The notes under the pieces were generated by a model. The model saw only the letters and a program-made list of their open reading frames with translations, did not search any database and was not told the origin of the DNA. Shown piece after piece: positions 21,731 to 34,486 of a stretch of DNA of 64,000 nt; the first letter of the stretch is position 1; every line of letters begins with the position of its first letter. Made by a program: the position numbers and the translations under genes. This DNA is from Filosporella fistucella. Lineage: Eukaryota > Ascomycota > Leotiomycetes > Helotiales. The stretch lies in contig JAQJZZ010000015.1 of the NCBI GenBank assembly GCA_030077755.1, forward strand, positions 682,001 through 746,000. Direction: 5' to 3'.

Positions 21731-23522
21731 TCATAGTTTCGCCTTATAACTCTCATCCCTAACCACCACCCCCTTCTCCCCACCCTTCTTATCCCTCAGC
21801 ACCCTCCTCAAAATCTTCCCACTAGCACTCTTAGGAATAACATCCACGAACTCTACCTCCTGAATCCATTTATGCCTCACCTTTCTCTCTTTCACATACG
21901 CCAGAATTTCTTTACCGATTACCTCATCCCCCTTTCCTCCGCCTTTCAGCACCACAAAAGCTTTAGGTCGTTCGCCACTATATTCATCTTTGATACCTAG
22001 CACAGCGACATCTTCAATTTTGGCATGACCTAGTAACAAGTCTTCGATCTCGGCAGGAGCAACGGCGATACCTTTTACTTTTATCATTTCTTTGATTCGA
22101 TCGGTGATAGTGACCATTCCTTCATTGTCGATCATTGCTTGGTCGCCCGTTCTTAGCCAGCCGTCTACGTATCCTTCTTTTGTAGCTTTTTCGTTTCCGA
22201 GATATCCCATTGTGATCTGGGGTCCCTTGGCCCATAGTTCTCCAGGCTCATTGATACCCAATTCTTTTCCGTCTTCGGAAAGGATTTTGATGGACGTAGA
22301 GGCTACGACGGTGCCGACTTTGTGGGCATGTTCGAATGAGTATTTCTCTGGTGGGTGAGCTGTGATGCATGAACAGGACTCGGTCATTCCGTAGCCTTGC
22401 TTGAATCCTGTGCCAGGGAATTTCTTCTCGAGAAGTTGAATGATCTCTTCGCTGAGAGGCGCAGCTCCTGATGAGAAGCGTGTTACGTGCTTCAAATCGT
22501 AATCATTGACGACAGGATCACGTACCAGACGGATCAGAATAGGAGGAACGAGGAGCAATTCGCCTATTTTATAAGTGCTGATCGCGGAGAGCATACTTGG
22601 CATGGTGAAGGAGGGGAGCATGTAGACTTCGGCGTTCAGAAGGATAGGGAGGTGTAGAGCATGGACAAGACCAGTGATATGAAAGGAAGGGAGGACGGCG
22701 AGGATTTTCTTGTGCGTTATGGGGGTGATTTGTTGGATCTGGAGACATTGTGCTATGACATTCTGGTGGGATATCATGACCTGTGACTTGTCAGTTGATT
22801 TCTATTTGAACAGGGGAGCGGATCGGAATGAGATAGAGCCGCAGAATCACTAACAGCTTTTGGTAATCCTGTCGTTCCACTACTGAAGCTCAGAAATCCA
22901 CACAAATCCCCGTTCTTCTCTCCATCCTTCAATCTATATTCTTGGACTTGTTCTCCCTTCTTACCCACCTCAATCAGCTCCTTCACGGTCCTGAAACCCT
23001 TCATCTCCCCATCTAGCAAGAAAACATGTTCCTTCTTCAACCCCGCAGCCTCAGCTGCTTTGATAGCAACATCCATACTCTCCGGAATAGTCATTAAGAA
23101 CCTAGCCTTACTTGTTTTGAGAGCATATGTCATTTCCTCTACATTATATGCAGGACTGGCACCTGAGATGATACCGCCAACCCGATTAACAGCGAGCATG
23201 GCGACTGGGTACCATATTGTGTTTTGCGAGAAGAGAGCTACGACATCGCCTTTCTTGAGACCATATTCATTTACGAGAGCGGTGGAGAGGTGAGTCGTAT
23301 GTTGCTTTACTGCAGCGTAAGAGATACGTTCTTTCGTTGCGGCATTGGTGAAGCCAGCATGGAAAACGGGGGCCGATTCATTGAGAGGCGAGGATGGAGA
23401 ATTGAAGAGCCATGTCCAGTTCGTTAGATTAGTAGGTACTTATATTGTCAGTCCTTGATTTCAGGTCAAGTTTGGGACGTTGTCTTACGATTAATATCTG
23501 GTTGAGAGCTTTTGAATGGCAT
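21731..23522 (-). CDS. Acyl/aryl-CoA ligase (4CL-like, ANL family) with C-terminal AKL
   Basis: Three exons (23522-23489, 23438-22855, 22780-21731) give 555 aa. The phosphate-binding loop LSFSSGTTGLPKAV spans intron 2. Later ANL motifs are YGMTES, GELWAKGPQITMGYLGN, WLRTGDQAMID and the C-terminal lysine motif PKSASGKILRR. The opening (LPTNLTNWTWLFNSP) matches the 4-coumarate-CoA ligase-like group of fungi. These enzymes activate aryl or fatty acids to CoA thioesters via acyl-AMP. The protein ends AKL-stop, a classic type 1 peroxisomal targeting tripeptide, so import into peroxisomes through PEX5 is likely. Substrate unknown. The tiny first exon (34 bp) was chosen because it restores the conserved N-terminus. 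Confidence 0.88.
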
Positions 23523-24380
23523 TTTGATTTCAATGGAGAGCTCAATTGGCTAAGCGCCTTACATATACCTTGATGATTATGATGAGAGAAAAAGTGAGAG
23601 GTTATTCAATAGATGTATGAAGCAAAGAAAAAAGAAAAATTGAGGTTAGAAAGTCTCTTACCGGAAATACCAAACTACCATCATTCTGCATGCCGATCGC
23701 CCTTGGTAGTCAGCTAAATCGAGTCGATTTGGGGTTGGCGGGTGAGAGTGAGGAGAAGTTGGAGACGGATTCATAGGTAAGTGCGGGGTCGGTTATTAGA
23801 GAGTCACGTGTTAGCTCATTAAGTTGACCCCTTTCACCGGCGCCAGTATTTCAAGCTGTCGGAGGATATAGAAGCAGGTTATTTATGATGATGAAGCTGG
23901 TTGGTATTTGATGGTCCTTGAGATTTTAATTTTGAGTTGACTTAGACCATTTTGAGTATCTCGAGCTTGCAATTACAGAGTTTTTCCGGGCCCTCCCATA
24001 TGTAGAGCATTCCAAAGCAATTTTGAGATTATAACAGATGATGTAGACAAAGATTTGCATGCGCTCTTGAGTCTATGCATAAGAAGTTGTGTCTGGTCTG
24101 CCAGTGAGATTTACGTGTTTGTTTTTTTCATCCCTACATGAAAGCTACCAGCCCATGAATCACGCGCCTCCTCTCACTTCACTGGCATCGTCTTACCCTC
24201 TCTCCAAGTACAATTCATCTAGTCATAAAGCTATGGACTCATTTGCGTACCTCATTGAATAGAACTATTCCCCTTCTACTTCAAGCATCATCATCTGTCT
24301 CACAACATCTGCGAATACATCTATGAATCAGATATCTTACCCAGTTGATTTGTCTCACACATAGACGCCCCTCTCTGAGA
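23523..24380. other. Divergent intergenic region
   Basis: Upstream region of both the ligase gene (minus) and the gene starting at 24537. No coding frame. Confidence 0.55.
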
Positions 24381-24390
24381 TATATTTAAG
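24381..24390 (+). promoter_or_regulatory. TATA-like box of the 24537 gene
   Basis: TATATTTAAG lies about 147 bp before the ATG and is followed by a CT/CA-rich leader. Confidence 0.45.
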
Positions 24391-24536
24391 CTCCCAGACT
24401 TTCTACCAGTTTCTTTTTTCAGAAAATCCTCATAAACACATCTGCAAAACCATCTCTTAGTCCCATCTACTCTTCACGTACACACGCCAAATCATATTCA
24501 TCAAGCAACCTTTTAAGAACCCTTGAATACTCCAAT

Positions 24537-25929
24537 ATGTTTGACTCTACTCCAACCATAGAAGCAAACAAGACTAGAATTATCGACAAGGTTGATGATG
24601 CCAATTCAGAAGCTACTTCTCAAGGTACAGAGGTGCCTGTTGAGGTATCAAAGCAAGAAGATTCCCATACCGAAGACGACGCTGAATCGGCCGTGATTGT
24701 CAGTGGTCACGCTGCATATGCAGAGGAAAAGAAGAATACCGACCCAGCTCCAGCACCAGAAGCCGAAGCAGTAGAGGAGAACGAAGCTCGCGCTACAAAA
24801 TGCAATGGTAGGTCATGCTTTCTTGATTATTGTTGAAGAATCGGAGCAGAACAGAGGAACTTGAACTGACAGCTATTTAGATGATGATAATGACCTCAAA
24901 CCTGAGCATGAAAAACAAGAAGATACAAAAGATGAGGATGAATGTCTCTCGTCTGAGGACGGTTCTCATTCCGACTCTGATTGTGATAGCGACGGTTCGG
25001 ACGATGGCCTTGATAAATTTGACCTCAAGAGGATTAAGTCTGGAATTCGAGACATTGAGCTACGTCAAAGGGGCGCTATCAGAACATCTTGTCTCCTGAA
25101 TCATGATATCGAATTACTTACCCAAAGTCTACTGGAAGATCCGAAATTCAGTTCTTTCTGCTACAGACGGGACAGACTCTCTAACGAGATTTGTGATGGG
25201 CTTATAAAGATGAACAAGAGATGCGATACCCTGAAAAAGGCTACTAAGTTGTTGAAACCGGTCAGGTACTCAAAGTGGGGTGTAGAAACATGTATCTCGG
25301 CTGTTCAGTTTGACACAATTTGCCATTTGATAGACGGACGATTGGTGACTGACACTGAGCTGGGACTTCTGGACAGCTGTAGGAGCGAAGAAAGACCACG
25401 TCGTGCTTTGACGGCTCTTATGATGCAGTGGGGCGAAGGACTAGAGATAGACCTCGACGACATTGACAGGTGGAATTTGACACCACCTAAATGTAGTAAT
25501 TGTAAGAAGCAACACCACGGTAATGAAGACAGCGGCAGAGCGGAAAAGGCCATGGATGCCAAGGGAGAACCTCTCAGCAACAAAGTCGATGAAAAGGTAC
25601 GCCCCAGAAACACCTTCAATATAATCCTGGAAGCTGTACAGGCATACAAGAAGATCCATCCTGACAGCAAGGGAGCCAAGCTCTCAGACACGGAATTATT
25701 TGCGCAGATACTTGAATTGTTTACCGACGGACCTGAACGTCTCTTGTGTCGTTCAGCAAAAGAGAAGAGACAGTATTTGAAAGACCGGCGAAGAGATGAA
25801 GAAGAGCGACATGCTGAAATGGCGGGGAAAGCAACTGCGAGTCAAGAAAAAGAGGTTGAGCTCTCCAAAGACATTGAATTCCCCAAGGTAGACAATTCCA
25901 TTGTTCCAGCTTTTTATGAACAATTCTAA
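24537..25929 (+). CDS. Acidic protein of unknown function
   Basis: Two exons, 24537-24807 and 24881-25929 (73 bp intron splitting an Asp codon), give 439 aa. The first 150 residues are disordered and very acidic (Glu/Asp/Ser/Ala), with a Ser-Asp run around the exon 2 start (SDSDCDSDGSDD). From about residue 150 the protein becomes helical and ordered-looking. It includes a single C-x2-C pair (PPKCSNCKKQHHG), a basic-acidic helix (AKEKRQYLKDRRRDEEERH) and a terminal VPAFYEQF. I recognise no family. The acidic tract followed by a folded core resembles nuclear or chromatin proteins, but that is a guess. The long open frame, consensus splice sites and TATA box support it as a real gene. Confidence 0.65.
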
Positions 25930-27994
25930 GCGATTTGAGGGGTGTAATTTATATAGGCTGTAAGATGAAATACATGGTATTATGCGGTGCGCTTGGAGTA
26001 AGTGGCGGTGATGACTTTGTAAAAAAGAAAAGCATGGCTGAAGGGGAGACTGAAAAGTAGCTAGCATAATCAAATCATGGGTTTTCAATACTCATCAGAA
26101 TTTGAGATATATTGAGATCGCATTTCACAAGCAAATTCCAGGAACACTACCAGAGAACTTTCAACCATTGATTCATAAAACTCAAAAATGAATAAAGTGA
26201 TAGTGCAACGATTTACCATAACGTGAATGAGAACAAAATTGCGCATCAATAACGCAACTGAAGTCTGAGGGGGAGGCAAAGGGGTAGTTTTGAAAGCACA
26301 AAACTTTTCACAGTAGTAGGGGATTGTGCTCATACCAGTCTCTGCTAAGACGTGTTGAATATACCAGAAGGATTCAGTTAGGATAACGAGCAAGGACAGT
26401 CAAAAAGCGACTAGCCACGTCATTGTGCATTTTTCTTAGCACCAACAGGCACTTACAATCTTATATAAGCTCAATGATATCTCATTTGCACAACGGTGGA
26501 GTACAGGCTCTTCAAGGAGGAAGTAAGAGGGTTCGATTACAAAGACAATGAAAAACACTTGTCATCCTGTAGCAGAATGAAAATGGTGGCTATAGTATAC
26601 CTGCTCCTTAGTGGAGGTCATAGATGAACGGACGGAAAAGCGAGTCAAAAGAGAGCATCGCTGTAAGCAAACGAGACAATTCGATTATAAGACACGAAGA
26701 GAAGTGGCAGGCGCTGTCGAAGTTGGCAAGAGCGAGGGGAAGTGGTACATGAAAACTCGCGGGGCGACGCTCCTCGTCTTTCCCCATAACACGTCTTCAT
26801 TCTGCTCACAACTACCACATCGAAAATCAGATTTACGATAACTTATTTACCAGGACCGAATCTTATCACAAATCCGAGGTAGTCTCTTTGCTGATCCCAG
26901 CTCTACCGATGTATACGTGATGAGAACTCGGACGTTGATGCGATGCCGGAGACACGCTTCAAGTCAACACATTGATTGCAACTCATCACTTAAAGTTGGT
27001 GAAGTTGGTTTAACAACACAGATTAATGACAATTCCATCATGAACCAAGCAACCGTTACTCCCACACCAGTAGAAGGGCTCGACTAGCGAGTAAGGTCTC
27101 GCAGGAAGATATGCTCCAAGTATCCTGTCCACATTCTGGATCGTTCACATCGAGTCATCAGGGCACCAATGCCGCTACGGGATCCAGATATGGGGATATG
27201 ACACATGGCTACTCCACACGGGGTTGCATCCGAATGAGGGTCTGCCGACAGATCAGCGGCGTCTTGTGGCATGCTATTGGTGTCCTCATCGCGTGGCCCC
27301 CAGGAGGGTTTACACTCGAATATCAAGACTCTGTCCTTTTTGATGACATCCCGTCGATATTCAATAAAAGGTCTATTATAGAACTGCACCACTGTGCGTC
27401 GTTGTCCATTGTGCTGCGAGAGGCACACTGTCTAGATTGAACTCCCGACAAACGGAAAAAACAGCCCGCCGAGATTGAAGCGCCACTAGACTGCGACAAC
27501 GACAACTTCATCACCTAGCGACAGCGGATAAGCTCTTGTATGCTCGAATTGGTAGCCAACTAATTTTGGATAGGATCGAGTAAGTCATTGTCTTGCCAAA
27601 CAATGGCCACCACAACTTTGGGCACTCACGTGATGAATGCTTCTTCATGACTTGGACAAGGGTTGACAGATTAAAACAGATATAGTTCAATACACGAAGC
27701 TACGGACTGTGCCTTGGTCAAAGCCTTTGCTGATCCTGTAACGGCGCGAAAGCCAAGCTGACTCTCGGTGGAAAAGTATATGAAATGAAGGCAGCAAATT
27801 TGACACTAATAGATTGCCTACTCTTATACTCTCTGCCTGCCACTCAAGACATACACATCAGTCGCTTCGATCACTTACAGACAACTAGCGGAACCGGTCC
27901 CTTTTTCGACGACTGGGCAGCCAAATGTATCAACGCAGTTGAAAAGGGTCGCTCCAATGCAAAGCGTTCGTTGAAGACCGTCTTCTACAAGTCC
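25930..27994. other. 2 kb without a convincing gene
   Basis: Overlapping open frames around 27084-27440 exist on both strands, but neither has a domain or an intron pattern that extends it. The first 160 bp are AT-rich 3' flank. Could hold a non-coding RNA; nothing in the sequence proves it. Confidence 0.45.
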
Positions 27995-29379
27995 TCAACA
28001 GGTGTCGACCCGCCTTCCTTGGCCCTTCCATAGAGGAGACCCATCATCGTCGAACAGAGCCCATTCGAAAAAGGTGCATCCTTCTTTCCCAGGCACATTG
28101 CCGGCATAGCACATCCAGAAGTACTTGCCCCAATTCTCCTTCTTTCTCTGTACCACTCTCAACACAGCCGGAACGTCGCACTTACACCTTGGTGTAAACT
28201 TTGGATGAAGACTAGCCTTGTAGTCCCGATATGTAATGTTGATTCTCTTGTTACCAGATATCGGATGAGGGTCGATAGCTTGTGCCGGAGCAATGCTATG
28301 TTTCCACTCTTCTTGCATCTCAGCATGCATTACCAGCAAGGAGTTGTGGGGGAGATGTATGGAAATCTGGCCTTCTGCGTCGGAATCTTCTTTCGATTTG
28401 CCTTTCTCGTCGTCTTGTGGAACAATTCTTCGGACCCGAAACTCCCTCGCTACTCCTAAAGAGATGGAACCTATTATAGCTCGAGGACCAAGGTAAGTCA
28501 GTTGATCACTGTGGTATCCAACACTCTCGCCTCCACCGTTGTAGCAATTTACAAAGGCTGCATTTGGTCTCCAAGGAGAAGATGTTTGATGCTTCAACTT
28601 CTTTCCTTCTGGATAGTGGCTTTTAATGCGTTTAGAGATCTCTGTGTTCACAGCTGTCTCAACGATGGGTGATACTCTTCGCATCTGTGGTGTGAGCTGG
28701 CGAACATCCTAGCAAAACTTAATGACTGCTTCTATGGCCCCTATTCCTGATAGGAAGTTATGGAGTAGATTCTTACCGTCAAAAGGCCACCATTGTATAT
28801 GTACTCCGTCTTTTGCCTCACCATCTCTTCATACGATTCCACGTAGAAACAAGCTGTGTGTGGACTTGAGACAACGTTGTCGAACAATTTGAAAGTCATC
28901 CTCTCGAATGTCGGTGCCTCTTTCAGCAACTCTTCCAGTAATTCGTTCGCAACTTCGACAGGTAAGAAGTTGTGGATGATGGAGCAAGGCGTATGAGCAG
29001 CCACATCAGCCGGGTCGTATAGATGAAGTGTTTTACCCCTTTTCGACATCAGCTTTGTCTTCTTGACTGAATCGGAGCCTTCTTTTGGTGCAACGAAGCC
29101 TGAAAGAGAGCTCTGATAACCGATGACCGGTTGTGTCTTCCGAGGTGGCGAATCATGTGTCGAAAGAGAGGCAGAAGTCTTCTCAACGGAGCCGTCGTTA
29201 GAAAGGAGGAAATCTAGGAGAACAGATTGCTCTAAACCAGGGTACAGAGACGAGAGTAAAGCCAACTTGAAATCGGTCGACTCGTCATCGGGGGCACTCA
29301 AGGCACTGATCTCCTGGGTGGAGGTCGTAAGGATAGGAGGAGAGAGTTTCCTCTTCTTCCGGGAGACAAAGGCATCCAT
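27995..29379 (-). CDS. AlkB-type Fe(II)/2-oxoglutarate dioxygenase with CUE-like and GRF domains
   Basis: Two exons, 29379-28777 and 28708-27995 (68 bp intron), give 438 aa. Residues about 36-74 (DFKLALLSSLYPGLEQSVLLDFL) look like a CUE ubiquitin-binding helix bundle. The dioxygenase core has the iron ligands His267 and Asp269 (GYHSDQL) and His338 (EWKHSI), then the 2-oxoglutarate-binding Arg356/Arg362 pair (KRINITYR). NGGGESVGYHSD is the ALKBH2/3-type signature for repair of alkylated bases. The C-terminus from about 375 has C-x-C, then W...FWMC and GC.FFEW, the order of a GRF zinc finger, which binds single-stranded nucleic acid. A role in direct reversal of DNA or RNA alkylation is likely. 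The start lies 340 bp from the divergent PEX7 start. Confidence 0.87.
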
Positions 29380-29719
29380 GATTCAATATCGAGGTCAATC
29401 CGGAGCTGATATCCTACTCGGCTCGAGTTGGAAAAGGAATTCAAGAACCATGGCCACTACTCAAAGAGGGTTCTTTACACAACTTTAAGAATATTCTTAA
29501 ACGAGAACCAGCCTGACTCCTTGCTCTCGAACTCTTCTTGGCTACGAGTTTGTCGTGAGGGCGGTGACGGTCTACGTTGACGCTAACGATGTATGGCATA
29601 GTCGGAGATTCTGCCCGATTGCAGCCGAGGCTGACAATATTTGTATATTTACAACTCTGATCCCCCACAATCAACAATCTTCATCTCGCACTTCCAACAC
29701 CGCCACCTCATCTCTCAAG
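29380..29719. promoter_or_regulatory. Divergent promoter AlkB-like / PEX7
   Basis: 340 bp between two ATGs on opposite strands. No obvious TATA box; CA-rich leader before PEX7. Confidence 0.45.
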
Positions 29720-30918
29720 ATGTTGGAATTCCGTACCACTGGATTTAGTGGCTACTCCACAAAGTTCTCTCCATTCTTCGCAGATCGATTCGCAGTAGCA
29801 GGCAGTGCCAACTTCGGTCTAGTAGGTAATGGCCGATTGTACACTCTTGGCTTGGGTGAACGTGGAATCGTGCAGGAGAACTTGTGAGTTAAACCTATCT
29901 ACTCCTTCCAATCTACCCCGCAGATCATACAGGACCGATCTAACTTTAATTGTACATAGCTGGGACACGCAAGACTCATTGTACGACTTGGCCTGGTCTG
30001 AGTCTAATGAGAATCACCTTGTCACAGCTGGCGGCGATGGTTCTGTGAAGCTCTTTGACATCTCTGCACCAAAGTTCCCTATTGCTACTTATGCAGAGCA
30101 TGGTCGCGAAGCGTTTTCCGTTAGTTGGAACCAGCTCGCCAAGGATACCTTCATTTCAAGCAGCTGGGATGGCACGATTAAGTTGGTAAGGACGACCTAT
30201 GCCACCATACTTCGCTACGTATGTGTGCTAATACTGTGAACAGTGGAACCCTCTTAGAACAACCTCACTGTTGACTCTGCCTGTGCATTCTTGCACCTAT
30301 AGTGCTGCATTCAGTCCCCACTCGAACAGCATTATCACCTCGGTATCATCTGATTCACACCTACGAGTTTTTGATCTACGCACCCCTGCATCGGCCTCCA
30401 ACCATCTCGTTCAACTTGTTGCCATTCATGGATCACTACCATTTACAGGTCTTGGCGGCAATCCCAGATCTAATACCAGACAAGTTGCTCCTCCTTCGGA
30501 GGCGCTCACCCATGATCACAATAAATATCGAGAGGGCATCGTTGCTGTTGGAGGTGTCGACCAACTAATCCGAGTATTTGATCTCAGAGCCACGCGAGAG
30601 CCAATTTCGGTTTTGAAGGGTCACGAGTACGCTGTTCGCAGAGTTGCATGGAGTCCTCATATGAGTGACGTTCTCCTCAGTGCATCGTACGACATGAGTG
30701 TCCGAGTCTGGACTGATGGCGAACCCATTGGTGCTCCACCTGGCACTGTTCCTCCTGGAGCTTTTGCTCGGGAGATGGGGCGAATGGATAGACATACGGA
30801 GTTCGTCACGGGCATCGATTGGTGTATCTTCGGCTCGGAAGGATGGGTTGCTTCTGCCGGATGGGACCAAAAGGTATACGTCTATGACGTTCGGGAAATC
30901 TTGCACCACCGCATCTAA
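29720..30918 (+). CDS. PEX7: Peroxisomal targeting signal 2 receptor (WD40)
   Basis: Three exons (29720-29883, 29960-30185, 30244-30918) give 354 aa. The opening MLEFRTTGFSGYSTKFSPFF...VAGSANFGLVGNGRLY is the characteristic start of fungal PEX7. WD repeats follow with their terminal dipeptides: SVKLFD, GTIKLWN, HLRVFD, LIRVFD, SVRVWT, KVYVYD. SASYDMSVRVW and GHEYAVRRVAWSPH are strongly conserved. PEX7 binds PTS2 signals of cargo such as thiolase in the cytosol and delivers them to the peroxisome with Pex20-type co-receptors. The predicted first intron splits a Phe codon and the second separates Leu from the Trp of a WD repeat. Confidence 0.94.
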
Positions 30919-31485
30919 TGGTTTCACGCTGCTGCATAGCAAAATCTCATCTCTCTACGACTGAAGATCGACTCCCATCTCAACCTCAGTACTCTTCATC
31001 CACTCATCGAGCAGACGACATTGTTTCTTTGCACGCACACCACTCTTTGCAGTAACCTTTGTTTCTCCTTTCCAGGCATCTACAGGCGTCACGGGAGTAT
31101 CAGGAGGAGCATATTCTCATTTCACAGGCGTTTGTTTGTTCTTTCTCTATCATGACGGATGGAAAGATTGATTGTTCAGGCATTATACCCGGGAGTTTGG
31201 CGTGATTACCGGTCATATGGACATCCTTTCACGGCGTTATAGGTAGCATGAAGATGAAATGCATCATTGCGAACCTTGATATGATATCAAGTCTTGATTT
31301 TTGAATGTGATGTGATTTGCAATACCTACCATTATGCTTTTGATTCTTTATTTACCTCCCCCTTCCCTTCCTCAAACCCCCTCACACCCTCTCACACCCT
31401 CTCCCTTGATATCAATCAATAATCCCACGACCTGCGCACACTACACTCTCCATCACTACTCCCACGCCCTGCGCACACTACAACA
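30919..31485. other. Convergent 3' region PEX7 / GH10
   Basis: Pyrimidine-rich sequence with small tandem repeats (CTCACACCC) near 31380 and a 22-bp direct repeat listed separately. No gene. Confidence 0.55.
31424..31482. repeat. Direct repeat of about 22 bp in GH10 3' flank
   Basis: CCCACGACCTGCGCACACTA at 31424 recurs at 31461 with one mismatch (CCCACGCCCTGCGC...), 37 bp apart, just downstream of the GH10 stop. Confidence 0.8.
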
Positions 31486-33188
<1,703 letters not shown>

Positions 33189-33796
33189 GTTGGGTCCCAG
33201 GTTCGATTATTACTTTACCTATACTGACTGGAATTGAAACAAGACGACAGACAAGAGAGGAGAGGAAGGCAAGAGGATATATACACCAGCACTCAAATTC
33301 ATCCGGCAGCCCGAACAAAATCATAACAATCTTGACTTCATCTGGACCTGCATCTCTACCCTGTCTGTCAAAAACGCATGTACTATACAGATACAAACCA
33401 ACCCAGGCTACTGGATCAATTGCATCCCCACTATCCAAACCGCACGATCTGGGCCGGATAAACGACTCCAACAATCGACTAACAAGCAGAATATATGGAG
33501 AGACGAGGGAAAGAATGGGGAAATTAGCTTATATTGTGGCTTCGTATGCCATTTGTAGGTTTTATCCCCGCTGGCTTAGTGTTTTCCCTTGCGATCTTCA
33601 TCCTTAAGATACTTCAGATGAACGAATAATCAGACATACCTTGTTCGTACCTACCTAGGAATCGTATACCTAACGCGGGGTACCTTTCCAATAAACGGGA
33701 CAACAATTCTCCTCCTCTCCCTTCCATGCTCAATCATAAATCCCCTCTCTTGGCCCTCAAAGGAAAAGAAAATTCCAAGACTATTTGTGCCTACCC
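33189..33796. other. Upstream region of the GH10 gene
   Basis: No coding frame is convincing. The palindrome CCTAGG inside TACCTAGG occurs here near 33650 and again near 33971 and 34053, a short motif repeated across this gap. Confidence 0.5.
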
Positions 33797-33802
33797 GGCT
33801 AA
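33797..33802 (+). promoter_or_regulatory. GGCTAA, candidate XlnR-type site for GH10
   Basis: A GGCTAA hexamer about 610 bp before the GH10 ATG (in reverse orientation to the gene), with a second copy at 33937-33942. Weak evidence on its own, because the hexamer occurs by chance about every 2 kb when both strands are counted. Confidence 0.25.
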
Positions 33803-34486
33803 GTACATAGGATAATAACAATACAGTTCTCCGGATCCGCTCGGGTCTTACCCCGGGATGGAAGAAGGGTTTTGCCGGGATAAGAATAACGTTGGAAAAG
33901 GGAGACAGCTGATGTTTAGATGGAGGGAAGGATTAAGGCTAATTGTCGTGCGGGTTGCGGGGAAAGACTACCTAGGTACCTTATGGGGTGAGGAGGAGGA
34001 GGATTTGCTTGGTAGCGGAGACAGAGAGGAGGGAATGCTTGGAAATAGGTGCCTAGGTAATTCAGCCTGTGGTTTCCGAATGCTACATGCCGGGGAAAGG
34101 TACTGCCGGTCCGTACAGGCATAAGTCGAAAATAGAACAACAGAGACTCAAAGTAAGGTGCTCTAATCTCATTAGGAATTATGGACATTTCAAAAGTAGA
34201 GTTTGTATTACTATGCTCATCCCGTCTGGAAACTCCATCGGTGTTCATTGCTCGCAGGCAATCTAGCTAGCGTTCCATCCAGTATCCTAATACCCACCAG
34301 AAACACAAACGAACGCTGCAATGATTTGATCTGATCTACCCAATTCATCCCGTTAAAAACGCCAGCTAGAGCTATTCATACATCCCTTTGTCGCTTTTTT
34401 GTACATACGCGCAACAAATGAAATATGACAATCCTTACCAGCCGGCCGTCTAATTTACAACATAGGTCTTTGCAACGTGAAGCTCA
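33803..34486. other. Intergenic between GH10 upstream region and MSS116 3' end
   Basis: Contains the second GGCTAA copy and two TACCTAGG-type motifs. The open frame at 33858-34124 is Gly/Arg/Glu-rich without resemblance to a family and is not called. Confidence 0.45.

Noticed and set aside
27084..27440. Overlapping frames over 100 codons on both strands
   Set aside because: Neither has a domain or intron support; overlapping frames in both directions suggest chance.
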